This document shows positions 1-10,750 of a stretch of DNA of 64,000 bases, one piece after another. Each line of letters starts with the position of its first letter. Position 1 is the first letter of the stretch. The DNA comes from Turnera subulata (taxonomy: Eukaryota > Streptophyta > Magnoliopsida > Malpighiales > Passifloraceae). The translations under genes and the position numbers were made by a program. The notes below the pieces were generated by a model, which worked only from the letters and a program-made list of their open reading frames with translations, did no database searches and was not told the DNA's origin. The stretch spans positions 2,444-66,443 of the forward strand of contig JAKUCV010002295.1 in the NCBI GenBank assembly GCA_028386065.3. The letters run 5' to 3'.

Positions 1-1221
1 ATATATATATGTTTTTCCAATTAATAATAGTTTCCTAAACATAATCTAATTATTTATCAAAGTAAATATATTTAGATTTTAATAAAAATTCCAGAATCAA
101 ATTGTCCATAATTTTCTCAAATTAAATATATAATTTTTTTCAAAATTATATATCAGATTAATTAATAAATACATATATATACATTTATTTATTATTTCTT
201 TTTTTTTTTACTAGACTGGGCCTAAACAGTACCGGATCAGGCCATGCACAGTGCCTAGCCCAGGCCCCAAGCAGGAGCCCAGGAGCGGCCCACGTGCAGG
301 CCCAGAGGTCCGGCCCAGCAGCTCAACCCAACAAGGTTCAGATCCAACTCACGCTGTACGGGTCAACCCGACCCGCTACCTCACCACCGGGTCTGCTCAA
401 GCTCACCTTGAGCTGCAGAGGTCGGCGACGGCACTGGCGGCGCGGCTGGGGATGGCAAAGGTGACGGCGTTGCGGGCTGCAGGCGGCACGGCGCGAGTTG
501 AAGGGCGGCGAAGGCGAGACGCGAGCAGAGGGAGTCGGATCCAAGTCGGGTCCCCCTCGACTAAGGCGGTGGCGGCGTCTCGTTGGCTCATCTTTCCACG
601 GAGCAGCAGCGGCGCGAGCAGGACGAGGGTGACAAGGCGAGGCGGCGCGCGGCGTGGAGGCAGTCGTCGGTGGTGGAGTCACAGCGGTGGTAGGAGAAAG
701 GAGAAGAGATGGTGGCGGCGTTGATGGCGTTCACGGGCGGCTGCAACTCCTCCTCCTCCTATTTTTTTTCTTTTCTTTTTTTTTTTCCTATTTTCTCACT
801 TCACGGTTTTCTTTTTTTTCCTTTTCTCTCCATTTTTTTTCTTCTTTCTTTCTTTTTTTTTTCTCTCCTGCTTCCTTCACCGGCTTTAAGCTGGGTTCTT
901 TTTTTTTTTTTTCTATTCAACATGTGAACCAATAATGCAATTCGTCCGTATTACGGGCGAGTCCGATCCGGACCAGAAAATAACCGTTACCTCCTTAGTT
1001 ATTTTCCGGTGTGATTTTCCGAGAAATTCCGAAACCTGAAAAATACCAACTTAGGTTCGAAAAATCCGCGGGAAAATCACGAGCGCGGGAAAACTCTCGG
1101 TTTCGAAAAACGACCCCCGATTTACCTTGAATTAATTACCTGAGATTAATTCAACAATAAATCACGGTGAAACAATTTCTACAGTCCCGGTAAAAATAAA
1201 AAATTTACCCGGGCTGTTACA
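1..1221 (-). mobile_element. LTR of a Tekay-like gypsy family, cut by the window edge
   Basis: Read on the minus strand, the sequence begins at 1221 with TGTAACAGCCCGGGTAAA. It continues with the same motif series as the LTR that starts at 35518: a GGTAAATC block and then a GTCGTTTTTCG block. As in the other copies, a pyrimidine-rich tract (760-920) and a GC-rich segment (240-740) follow, then AT-rich sequence. The LTR 3' end lies outside the window, so it cannot be told whether this is a solo LTR or part of an element. Open frames in the GC-rich part are compositional and are not called as genes. Confidence 0.75.
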
Positions 1222-1239
1222 GATATTATTTTCTATTTT

Positions 1240-1960
1240 TTATTAGCATTGTATTTATTTTTATAAATTACAAGTTTTATATATTATTTTTCTTTTTTTT
1301 ATTTTTTTGCATTGTATTTGTTTTTCTTAATTTTCCAGATTTATATTACTTTCGGTTTTTATTTTTTTTGCATTGTACTTGTTTTTTTTATACTAATGAG
1401 TATTGTATTTGTTTTAATAAATTACCATATTCATATATTCTTTTTTTTCCCGCATTGTATTTTTTTCCTCCAGATTTATATATGATTTTCCTATTTTTAT
1501 TTTTTTGGCTTTGTATTTGTTTTTCTTAATTTTCAGATTGATATTATTTTATATTTTTATTAGCATTGTATTTATTTTTGTAAATTGCAAGTTTTATATA
1601 CTATTTTTCTGTTTTTATTTTTTTGCATTGTATTTATTTTTCTTAATTTTCCAGATTTATATTATTTTCTATTTTTATTTTCTACACATTGTATTTGTCT
1701 TAATAAATTACCAGATTTATATATTCTTTTTGTTTCCGCATTGATTTGTTTTTCTTTATTTTCCAGTTTTATATTATTTTTTGTTTTTATTTTTTCACAT
1801 TGTATTTGTTTTTCTTAATTTTCCAGATTTATTTTACTTTATGTTTTTATTTTTACCTCATTGTATTTTTTTGGCATTATATTATTTTTTTGCTTACTTA
1901 TTTTTCCTTTGGTATTATTTTTTCAGTTTTTATTTTTTTGGCATTATTTTATTTTTAAAA
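1240..1960. repeat. Minisatellite, ~60-bp unit, about 12 degenerate copies
   Basis: The phrase GCATTGTATTTG or a close variant recurs near 1247, 1311, 1371, 1402, 1455, 1510, 1565, 1626, 1688, 1739, 1799 and 1861, spaced about 50-64 bp in most cases. Each is followed by TTTTTCTTAATTTTCCAG-like sequence. Units vary by small indels, and alternating variants hint at a higher-order unit of several monomers. Open frames here encode only F/L/I/Y-rich low-complexity peptides. Confidence 0.8.
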
Positions 1961-2448
1961 TTTTTCCTAACTTTTTTAAAAAAATTTGTGTGATTTTGAA
2001 ATAGGGTTCAATGATGCATGCTATAATAAAGAAAAGTTTTGCACAACATTTTCGTGCCAAATTGCAAGAAAGCTTGGTCTATAAAATCTCTAATTTCAAG
2101 ATGGTTAAAGAAACCAGTCAAAACCGACCAGTGAAGCACCAATGTAAAATTTTGTTTTATGGTTCTACCAAAATTGAACAAGTAGTATAGGAGATATAAA
2201 AAATATCCCTATTCATTTATTTGATTTTGTTGACCGAAATACAATTGTTGAAAGATGCAACAAGAAATAGATGTGGAAAATATTAGTAAAAAGAATGAAA
2301 AATTGTGTAAAAAAATAGAGGTGGAAACAAAGAAAAAAAGTATACTAAATCGGGGAAAAAATTATGAACTATTTAATTGCTTAAAAAATACTATGTGTGT
2401 CAAAAAAATACTTTAAACTACATATTATTATACTAATACTAACTAGGC

Positions 2449-2475
2449 CCGTGGAATCCACGGATAGTGAGCTAG
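2449..2475 (+). other. Helitron-type 3' terminal hairpin and CTAG end
   Basis: A perfect 6-bp inverted repeat (CCGTGG / CCACGG, 3-nt loop) is followed by ATAGTGAG and the terminal CTAG. A hairpin 10-12 nt before a CTRR end is the established signature of Helitron 3' termini. Confidence 0.6.
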
Positions 2476-2794
2476 TAGATATAAGAGGGCTTGAGTTTGA
2501 GTTTGAGTTTTTTTTTTGAATAAATAAGAAAAAACTATTACATCACCACGAATATCACATTATAAACTCCTGCAAGACAATTTGTTTAAAAGTCATCGTT
2601 ACATAGCTTCGTCTTTTTTTTTTTGCCACTGAAGTGTCAACTAGGATTTTTTGCATGACGTCCCCTCTGCCGCTAGGGCCTCCTAGCATTGCCTGCCTTC
2701 GATGCCACCTGAAACTGATCCCACCTCACGAAAAGAAAAGTTCAATTAGTGTCAGCCGGAAGTTGCTCAAGTGAACCAAACGGTAGTCTCCTCC
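2476..2794. other. Unassigned sequence with two poly-T runs
   Basis: No gene is visible. Poly-T runs near 2501 and 2611 with neighbouring sequence resemble 3' ends of minus-strand retroposon fragments, but there is no coding homology to support this. Confidence 0.3.
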
Positions 2795-4064
2795 CCTACA
2801 CCTTTGGAGCTCTTGGGCATCCTACGAAGGGTCCTGTTATACACATGTAAAATCACATCATAATCTAACCACAATAAATATAGTATATAAACCACTATTC
2901 AATCACACAATCCTTTCTTATTTTAACTCAGGCAGAAGCTGCCCTGCATTAACAGAGAGTTCAAGAGGAAGTACAAGGCATCTTCAGGTTGAACCAACTC
3001 CATGCCTCAACATAAGAGTTGTATCCTACCACCTTATCATTCCAGAGCTGCCAAGATCACTCAATTCCAAGGTGCCTAGCTCTAGATATTGTTCCTATAC
3101 TAAGTCGGGGTCAAACAACATGTAGGATAGTCAACTTTGAGAGTGCCTAACTATCCCAGGTCTGCTCCAAATTCTACAAACTCGATTCCATATGAAATTT
3201 ACAGATGTTAGCTAACATTTTACTTTGGTTTCACTCAATTCTCACAAGTGGTTTGGTCGGAATATCCATTTCAGTGGCTAGGGGTCAATCTATCGGAGAG
3301 TAGAACCACCCTAGCTCACCTCTCTTTCCCTCTCTTTCTTTTGCTCCCAAGAGCTGAGCACAAAAATGGGCAGATAAGAGAGAGGGTGAGGTGCTTGCTT
3401 TCACCTTTATGCATGAGCAAGTAGGTGAATAAGCACCCACTTGCCACCATTTGCCCATTAGGTGCCACTTGCACCATGCACGCCTCCTCGTGCTTCTTAC
3501 GTTGGCCAATCACCCAATGGCACATAGCCCACACACAACTTGTGTACCCAAGGCCTCTAGCAACATATTCCCAAGCTACTTGGCTCATTATGATTGATTG
3601 GTTTGGCCAATCGACCTCTCGGGCACAAACGGACCCGATTGTGCATTGATGGGCATACCGGTGCCCCTGTTGTGCACCATTCCGCATCAACTCGAGCCAA
3701 CCAATAATCTCCCTTGGCCGATTGTGCCTCTAATGCACCTATTACACCAATTAAACACTCTCCTAACATTATTCATCATTTATTGGCCAATTAAATAAGT
3801 CGAGCACTCAGCACACCAGAATAGGCCAATCGTGCCATCACATCATTACGAACCTATTTGTGTGCACCAAGCAAGGCCTATGCAAACCATTGCCTTCAAC
3901 ATAATATCAGATCGTGCTACCTAGCCAAAACCCATACCACATATATACCAAGAATATGGACATCACCCACAAATTCACCACTACGCGAACCAACAAACAT
4001 GAACGTCCCGACTCTCATCATGTAAATACTTCTCTAAGGTCCAAGGTGTACCTGGGATATCACA
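2795..4064 (-). mobile_element. Truncated gypsy-type LTR, same family as 54098-56167
   Basis: On the minus strand it begins at 4064 with TGTGATATCCCAGGTACACC, matching the start of the solo LTR at 56167. Shared blocks follow in the same order: a CACTTGG/CATGCAC-rich block, a GAGAGAGG block near 3330, and a block with GGTTTGGTCGG and CTAAGTCGGGGTC. Homology stops near 2795, so about the last 700 bp of the family LTR are missing. No target duplication could be defined. Confidence 0.65.
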
Positions 4065-4091
4065 GTTATATCTGATTTTTTCTAGTCATTC

Positions 4092-5072
4092 TCAACTCCT
4101 TTCTTCATCCTCCAATAAAATCATATCATGGTTTGTATTTTTTTTTGCACTTTGTTCTTCTCCATAAGCATTATATGCGACAGCAAAAAGTTGCTCTTCT
4201 TCTTGTTCTGCAATATTGGCTTCAACATTTTGTTCTTCTTTCTTCTTGCACACTTTGACAATGTGTCCCAACTCATTACATTTGTTGTACCTGACATTTG
4301 CTCTCCACCAGCATTTCATCTATAAGTGGTTATTTTTCTTGCAATATTGGCATACGGGAAGAACATTTTCCTGGCTGGTAGTATTCTTCTTGTGAAAATA
4401 TTTTTTTTTTCCAGCATAATCCTTTTGTGACATTATGACAGGTAAAACACCTTCAATAATTATTTCTTCCCTGAGAATTCTCCTATGTTCTTGTGCTTGC
4501 AAAGCATTAGTCAATTTTGAAAGTGAAATTGTAGTCATATTTTTTGTTTTTTCCAAAGAGGATATTTTTGCTTCATACCTTTTAGGTGATGTCACCAGAA
4601 TTTTTTTGACGATGATGCGTCTGTCAGGAATATCTTCTCCTAGCTTTCTCACCTTGTTGACGATGCTCTCCAATCTATTTTGATATTATTTGATAGTGCC
4701 TGGCGGCTTCATCCTTTGCATTTTAAAATTTAAAATTTGCATCTTCTTTGCTCTTTCATTTCCTTAAAATTATTTTTGCAAGTAATCACAAATTGCTTTG
4801 GCAGATCCAACTTCATAATCTTATTGAAAATATTCTCTGAAATTGTTTTTGTATAGACATGATTTTGCATTGCTTTCTCTGGTTTTCTTCTCTTTGTATG
4901 ATTTCATCTGTGCCACCGTAGGATTCTCTTGCAAATCATTTACATTAAACTCTGTTTCTATGCCTTCCCATATTTCACAGGCTTTAAGATGAGTCTGCAT
5001 TCTGACTACCCAACTGTGATAATTATCTCATGTAAACTTGCGTAGTGGTGAGGCATAACTTTCTGTAGACAT
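4092..5072 (-). pseudogene. Ty1/copia gag relic (UBN2-type gag with CCHC zinc knuckles)
   Basis: The reading starts at the ATG on 5072-5070 (MSTESYASPLRKF...) and continues through frameshifts and stops. The middle (about 4673-4400) has the copia gag pattern of LGEDIPDRRI, KRYEAKISSLE and LTNALQAQEHRR. Two zinc knuckles follow, CQYC..NNH...C and CNKCNELGH....C. An in-frame TAG at 4320-4322 falls inside the first knuckle, between its His and its last Cys. Protease, integrase and RT are absent; the truncated LTR at 4064 abuts the 3' side. In copia elements Gag packages element RNA. This copy is dead. Confidence 0.8.
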
Positions 5073-5140
5073 GTTGTAGGTTTTTCTTTTTTTAGTTTGT
5101 TTATGGAATTTCTCACACCTTCAAGCCCCTTAAGATTAAA

Positions 5141-5152
5141 GGTCCGCTACCA
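5141..5152 (-). other. Primer binding site of the copia relic
   Basis: On the minus strand TGGTAGCGGACC follows directly after the LTR end ...TCTACA and precedes the gag ATG by about 70 nt. It resembles the initiator-Met tRNA site (TGGTATCAGAGC) with several changes. Confidence 0.5.
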
Positions 5153-5560
5153 TGTAGAATTTCTTTATAAATATATAAGAAAGGTAGGAGAATAGTGTTT
5201 GGATTATAACAAAGACATAACAACTTGCTTACATAATAACTCTTAATCAATCTTATCATGTAGACATAACTTATTATAATTGTTATAATAAAATATATTA
5301 CAACTCAAAAATATTATTTCAACCATATCTCCCTCACATTGCGTTTGAAGTTTGTCTCTCCATCATACTTTGAAACGTCAAGGAGTTGATATTTCATTCT
5401 AAATAAGAGAATTGGTGTTTAGAACAATATATTCTTTGTACTTTTTCTTTTTAGAAGTTAGTTTGGTAAATATATTCAACTATATATTTTTAAAATGAAA
5501 TTTATGATAGAGGATAAAATAAATATAATAATATTATATTCCAGTCTTCGCTGCAAAGTA
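5153..5560 (-). repeat. 5' LTR relic of the copia element
   Basis: It lies immediately upstream (minus strand) of the PBS and has the expected CA terminus at 5153. The remainder is AT-rich with TATAAATA-like sequence near 5175. The outer end is uncertain because the LINE poly-A end lies next to it. Confidence 0.4.
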
Positions 5561-5719
5561 GTTAACTAGTATATATTTTTTTTTTTCGCTGCTAATCGAT
5601 TCACTTCATTGATCAACCAGAAAAGCTCAGGTACAAATGGGGTTCAAGCCCGTGAAAACAACAGAAACTACATCAGCACAACATTAGTAAAGCAAAAGGA
5701 ACAACAAACGCCCCAGGTC

Positions 5720-7559
5720 CTAAGAATAATGCAGGTGCAATTTCTTTACGCTCTGCCAGGAGCGCATGGGCTCCGATGAAGCCAGTAACATGCTGCCATT
5801 GAAAGGAAACCAAGGGTTTGTCTTCTTAAACCACCATCCTGTCCGAATCAAAATGAGATTGAAAATATCAACTAACAGCGGAGGTTGTTGATGGAACACA
5901 ACTGCATTCCTAGCTAACCAGATCGACCACAAGGCCGCCAAACCCAACAACAACCAAGCAGCCCTGTTATGAGCGCACTCTGTTAGGAAAATCCATTGTG
6001 GAATCCAGTCTATAACCGTGGCCGGGGCAATCCACACGAAGTCCCACCATCAACATAAACGCTGCTATAGGGTGGAAACAACCTAACAATGCAAGAACAA
6101 ATGATCAATCGATTCTAACCCGACCCCTAGTGGCAACACCACGGTGCATAAGCAACCAGAGGAACGTTTCAATTTTTGGTGGAGAAGCTGAAAACCACAC
6201 AAGAGGCAAGGAAGGGCAAGAAGAAGAGGGCGCCTTGCTAAAAAAAGAATACCCCGCCTTGACTGTATACTCCCCAGAGACATGGCAGCACCATCCCCAT
6301 GCATCTAGTTTATCAGTGAACGGGACAGCCTGCAACTCATGAAGAATATTGCTACAAGTATCCGCCTCCCAACTATAAAAAGCCCGTGACCACATCTCAG
6401 GATTACCTGGGAAGTTCGGAACCATTGCCCTCACCTCCCAAAGTGAGGCATCCTGAAATTTTGACACACGATACAACCGCGAGAAACGATCCTCGAGACA
6501 TCCAAGAGGTGACTAGTGATCAAGCCAAAAAAGCACCTTATGTCCATTTCCCACCTTGATAGACATACCCGACAATAAGGTCGCATTAGGCTCTTTAACA
6601 TAGAACCTGCTTTTAAGAATCCCTTTCCAGACAGGGGATGCCTGAGCAAGATTAAAGGAAGGGGGTGGAAGAACAATTCAATCCACACTTTGTCTGGATT
6701 AAGTTGCGCCATTGAGACCTCTCCTCTGAATAAAATCGCCAAAACCACTTAAACAAGAGAGCCTGATTTTTAACCACCAAATCCTCTACCCCCAAGCCAC
6801 CCTGAATCTTAGGTAGCGTGATCTTCTCCCATGCTACCAAAACCAGCTTTTGATGCTCACCTGTCTTTCCCCCCCTAAAAATCTACGTTGAATCCGGGTC
6901 AAGGTCTTTGCCATTGAAGTAGGAAGCTGAAAAAGAGATAAGAAATACATAGGCAAGGCTAATAACACTGATTTGATCAATATCAGCCGAACCAGCAAAG
7001 GATAAAAATCTGCCACGCCATGAGCTTAACTTGGAACGAAACTTCTGAATGACCGGCTCCCAACTCCTCATCAATCGCATGTTTGCCCCAAGAGGCAAAC
7101 CGAGATACATAAAAGGCAATGTCGCTACCTTACAAAGCATCAAATAAGCAAGAGACTTCGCAACTGCATCATCTATATTAAGTCCTGCAAGACCACTCTT
7201 GTGGAAATTAATGTTTAAACCCGACAACATCTCAAAACACCTCAGCACTCGCTTCAAATTTATCAAAGAAGCCTCTGATGCACTAGAGAAGAAGAGAGTA
7301 TCGTGAAGCAAAGCTAGAGAAATAGCGTGGATAACAATCGACTGAATCAAACCATTATCTATAGCTGTCTGAACCAACAATGACAGACCCTCGGCTGCAA
7401 TAAGAAAAAGAAAGGGAGATAACGGATCTCCTTGCTTCAAACCTCTCTACATATGGAATTAAGGTGAGGAGGATCCGTTTACCAAAACAGCCAATTAGAA
7501 TGTTATTAGACAAGCTCGTATCCAAGAAATTCACTTAGCTTGAAAACCCATACGATCCA
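5720..7559 (-). pseudogene. LINE reverse transcriptase, downstream half
   Basis: Plant LINE ORF2 signatures are readable in several frames. MKQGDPLSPFLF (7440 downwards) is the RT block before the active site. The active-site region is decayed: LLHDTLFFSSAS, where the family has an ADD-type motif. LPMYFLSLF and GGLGVEDL follow, and then PPKIETFLWLLMHRGVATRGR (zf-RVT) and LWSIWLARNAVVF. Frameshifts near 7020, 6840, 6650 and 6080 make it non-functional. It joins the upstream half at 10158 once the solo LTR is disregarded. Confidence 0.8.
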
Positions 7560-10157
7560 AGCCCAGGTAAAATTTTACGTTTTACCGCGGCCGTAATTCT
7601 TTGCACAGTGATTTACCGTGAGAAATTAACCTTTGGTAATTATTTCATGGTAAATCGAGCATCGGATTCCAATTCTGACTCTCATTCCTTACCCCGAATA
7701 TTTTAACTGAATTTTCGGGACAAGTTGGAATTTTTCGAATTGGTAAAAGCGTGAAAAGACGATTATACCCCTAGGTTAATTTGGAACCCAATAGGAACTG
7801 GAAGGGCATATAAGTCTTTTATTGGACCAGATTTTTCTGCTCAATCATGCACGTACATAGTTACAACTCACAATTCATCAATAATTCACCGACACCTTTA
7901 TTCTTTTCTTTCTTTTCTTGTCTGCCAAAATCACTTGTTTCCTTCTTTTTCTGGTTATAAAAACCATAACTCCCTGTCAAGCCATGCACACGAAACCTCA
8001 AATTTCAACTTAACAAGCTGCCTGCTCATTCCCTATACCCAGTATAGCAGCTACCCAGTTTCCATTTTTATTACTGTTATTATAAATTAGAAAAAAAAGA
8101 AAACCAACCTCATCAACACCAGAACAACACAGCACCCCACCTCCTTTTCTTCTTCCTCACTGCCCCACACCGGCCGCCACCATCTGAACCACCTCCACCA
8201 TCTTCTTTCTCTTCACTCTCGCTTCCTTCCGCCGCACCCAGTCCCCGCCGCACCTCCCTCCTCGCCGTGCCTCTCTTCCCCGACAGCCACGTGACCGAGC
8301 CGAGTTCGTTGCCGGTCACCTCGCCCCTGCTCACCTGACGCGCCGCCCCCTTGCCTGTTTGCTCACGCCACCGCCTGCAAAGCACACAGCAGCACCGCCG
8401 TTCGTCTTCTTCGTCGCGCTGCACCACCGCTCGCAGCCGTCCTCGCCTGCTGCCGTCGCCGCCGCTGCTAGGTGAGCAGACCCAATGTTGAAGACGACCC
8501 GGATAAGTGGGTCGCGGGTCGGGTTAATAGTCCGGGTCAGCGCTTGGGCTGCTCTAGCTTGGGCTCTGCACCTGGGCTTCATGTGTGGGTTTAATACCTT
8601 GGACCAGGGCTGGCACTCTTGACCTGTGGACCTAGCTCATGGGCTTGGTCTGATTGGTCCAGTCCGAAAATAGGAAGAAAAAATAAAAATAATAATAATC
8701 ATCATACGGTAGGAATTATCTTATACATGAATATAAATTCTGGAGGTATAGAAAATAATAATAATAATCTTGCGGTGAAATATATTATACACATTAAATA
8801 CATATATATACCAAGGATATAAATTAGGTAAAAATAATAACTATGCTATAATGGTACTATAAAATTACGGAAATGGACAATAATATGTTATGGACCGTGA
8901 AAAATATTTCCAAATAATATTTTGTACATATGGATCTATAATCCAAAATATTAATTATGGTATAACGGCACAATATTAGATAAATGCATGCATATCATTT
9001 TGTTGTGCATTTATGTGATTGCATGTTAATACATCTAGGTGAAGAGAACGGGAACGTGGACTTGGAACCCGTGGGCAAAATTCCCGAGGAACTTATCGAC
9101 TAAGGTGAGGACAAGTAATTATTAATATGCTGCCAGTTATACCGAGTTGTGGTTTGTTGATATTTTGTCGTGTATGCCTTGTTGTGAATAATTCGTTGTG
9201 ACTGTGAATGGTTGATGGATTGTGTATTGTTTTGTTGATATAGTTGTTGTTGTTGAGGAATGGGTATGAAATGAGTTCCGTGAGTATCTGTGTTGTGATT
9301 AAAACTACCCAGACGAGTTGAGAGGCAGAGTGCCTACTCGGGATAGGATATGAGGATTTAAATGATAGTGAGTAATAATAATGGTATCACCTAGACAGTT
9401 AGATAGTCACAGTTAAGTGTTGGTACGGCCAGATGGTAGTCATCTTGAGATTTGTGTTATGATTTAATTTATGAAAGGAAGGACTGCGGGACTCCCGACC
9501 GAGGACTGCGGGACTCGGTTATTGTGATACTTTATGATTTGTGATGTTATGGTTAAACAGGGAGTACCCTGGGGTTAGCTAACCTGGCTACCAGGCACGA
9601 CCAACATTTAATTTGTGATAGGGGCCCTATTTATAAAATTTGGACAAGTCTACTGGCTAGTTGTTAGGAAAGATAACCGGTTCGGTTAATGTTATGTCTT
9701 GTCTTGTATTAATTGTTCTTGACAACTTGGTTATAATGGATGCTTGTATATTAATTATTACTTATGGATTTTACCCGGTGAGCACTTTGGACTCACCCCT
9801 CGCTACGTGGCTCGGTCACGTAGTTTGATTTGCTTTTAGTACAGGAACGTGCCAGGCAAGCTGCGGTATACCCTCTGCCAGACCCGGATCCATACTCCGC
9901 TGCATCTTTCATTTGTGGTGTGCTGTTGTTATTTTCAAGTCTTCCGCTGCTGTTGTGTGTCACTCTGCTTCTATTGTTGGTTGCTGTTGAGACTGCTTTT
10001 GTAATAATTGTCCCCGTGCTCGGGTGACGTGTGTGGTTTGCTATGTTACCCTGTGTTTGGATTTGATTATGTAGTATGTTCTGGTTGTTACCTTAGTAAT
10101 AATAAGATGGCCACGTGAATACCGTGATTAATGGTAAATACGGGACCGGTCGTTTCA
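7560..10157 (+). mobile_element. Solo LTR of the Tekay-like superfamily inside the LINE
   Basis: The sequence is bounded by the 5-bp duplication ATCCA (7555-7559 and 10158-10162) and ends in the family terminus CGTTTCA. The start AGCCCAGGTAAAA lacks the usual first few TG bases, so the 5' edge has eroded. It shares with the 10751 and 17913 LTRs the early block GCATCGGATTCC, a GC-rich leader (8110-8560), the exon-like segment 9039-9104 and the paired stem-loops at 9777-9823. No internal domain is present, as left by LTR-LTR recombination. Confidence 0.85.
9777..9823 (+). other. Paired stem-loops conserved among the LTRs
   Basis: Stem 1 has GGTGAG (9777-9782) and CTCACC (9792-9797) around a CACTTTGGA loop. 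Stem 2 has CTACGTG (9803-9809) and CACGTAG (9817-9823), extendable by two pairs with one G.U wobble. A splice-acceptor-like ACAG follows at 9841-9844. The same arrangement occurs in the other LTRs of this superfamily. Confidence 0.65.
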
Positions 10158-10617
10158 ATCCATAACCTAAAAAAGATAACTCTAGGACACGGAATCATAA
10201 GCCTTCCAAAAATCAATCTTCCAAATTACTGCTGGAGGTTTCGACTGCTTTAATGAATAAATAGCCTCAGAGGCCACCAAGGAATAGTCCAAAATATTGT
10301 GCCCTGCTAAGAAGCCACTCTGACAAGGACTTATAAGTTGCCACATCACTTTCCTCAACCGATTCACTAAGATTTTTTGGACACCACCTTATAAAGTCCA
10401 TTGATGAGGGTGATTGGGCGATACTCATCAAAAGACATAGCAGTCGTGGTCTTCGGCAACAAACTTATATAAGAACAGTTCGATCCTTTTAGGCAAAATA
10501 CCAGATGTAAAGAACTCATGCACCATGTCAAACAAGTCCTCCTTCAAGAAATCCCACCCTCTCTTATAAAAAGAAAAATTATACCGCATCTCTCTGCATC
10601 ACCCAGTGTTACTACTT
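10158..10617 (-). pseudogene. LINE reverse transcriptase, upstream half
   Basis: Minus-strand frames contain EDLFDMVHEFFTSGILPK, then DEYRPITLINGLYKVVSK, then NRLRKVMWQLISPCQSGFLAGHNILD and IDFWKAYDSVS. These are the conserved first RT blocks of plant LINEs. Frameshifts occur near 10480 and 10370 and a stop follows the DSVS block. The reading ends at the solo-LTR junction (10157) and resumes at 7559 with RMGFQAK, the expected next LINE motif. Confidence 0.85.
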
Positions 10618-10750
10618 TTCTGCTTTTTTTTTTTTGGTTTTATGATATAAAATTTAGGGAAAGTGCTTCATCCACAGGTATGAAAATTGGAAAGGAATAT
10701 ATACTGATTAATTATTTAGTGATAAAAATTATAAAAAATGGCACCCTGCA

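Larger units (their letters stand above)
1222..2475 (+). mobile_element. 3' part of a non-autonomous Helitron-like element
   Basis: The right end carries Helitron 3' hallmarks: a short hairpin (arms CCGTGG at 2449-2454 and CCACGG at 2458-2463) followed 12 nt later by a terminal CTAG (2472-2475) and a T. The last ten bases, AGTGAGCTAG, match the 3' terminus of the element at 60386-62892. The body is AT-rich and starts with a minisatellite. No Rep/helicase coding is visible. The LTR ending at 1221 interrupts it, so the 5' end is not in view. Confidence 0.6.
5576..10617 (-). mobile_element. 5'-truncated LINE, split by a solo LTR
   Basis: The element reads on the minus strand. A poly-T run at 5576-5589 is the poly-A tail seen from the plus strand. 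Coding relics are RT (10617-10158 and 7559-6650) and the C-terminal zf-RVT-like region (6476-5720). No endonuclease domain is present, so the copy begins inside ORF2, as expected for a 5'-truncated LINE. The solo LTR 7560-10157 interrupts the RT exactly. Confidence 0.8.

Noticed and set aside
251..935. GC-rich open frames near the left edge
   Set aside because: Same leader region of the LTR ending at 1221; no conserved peptide.
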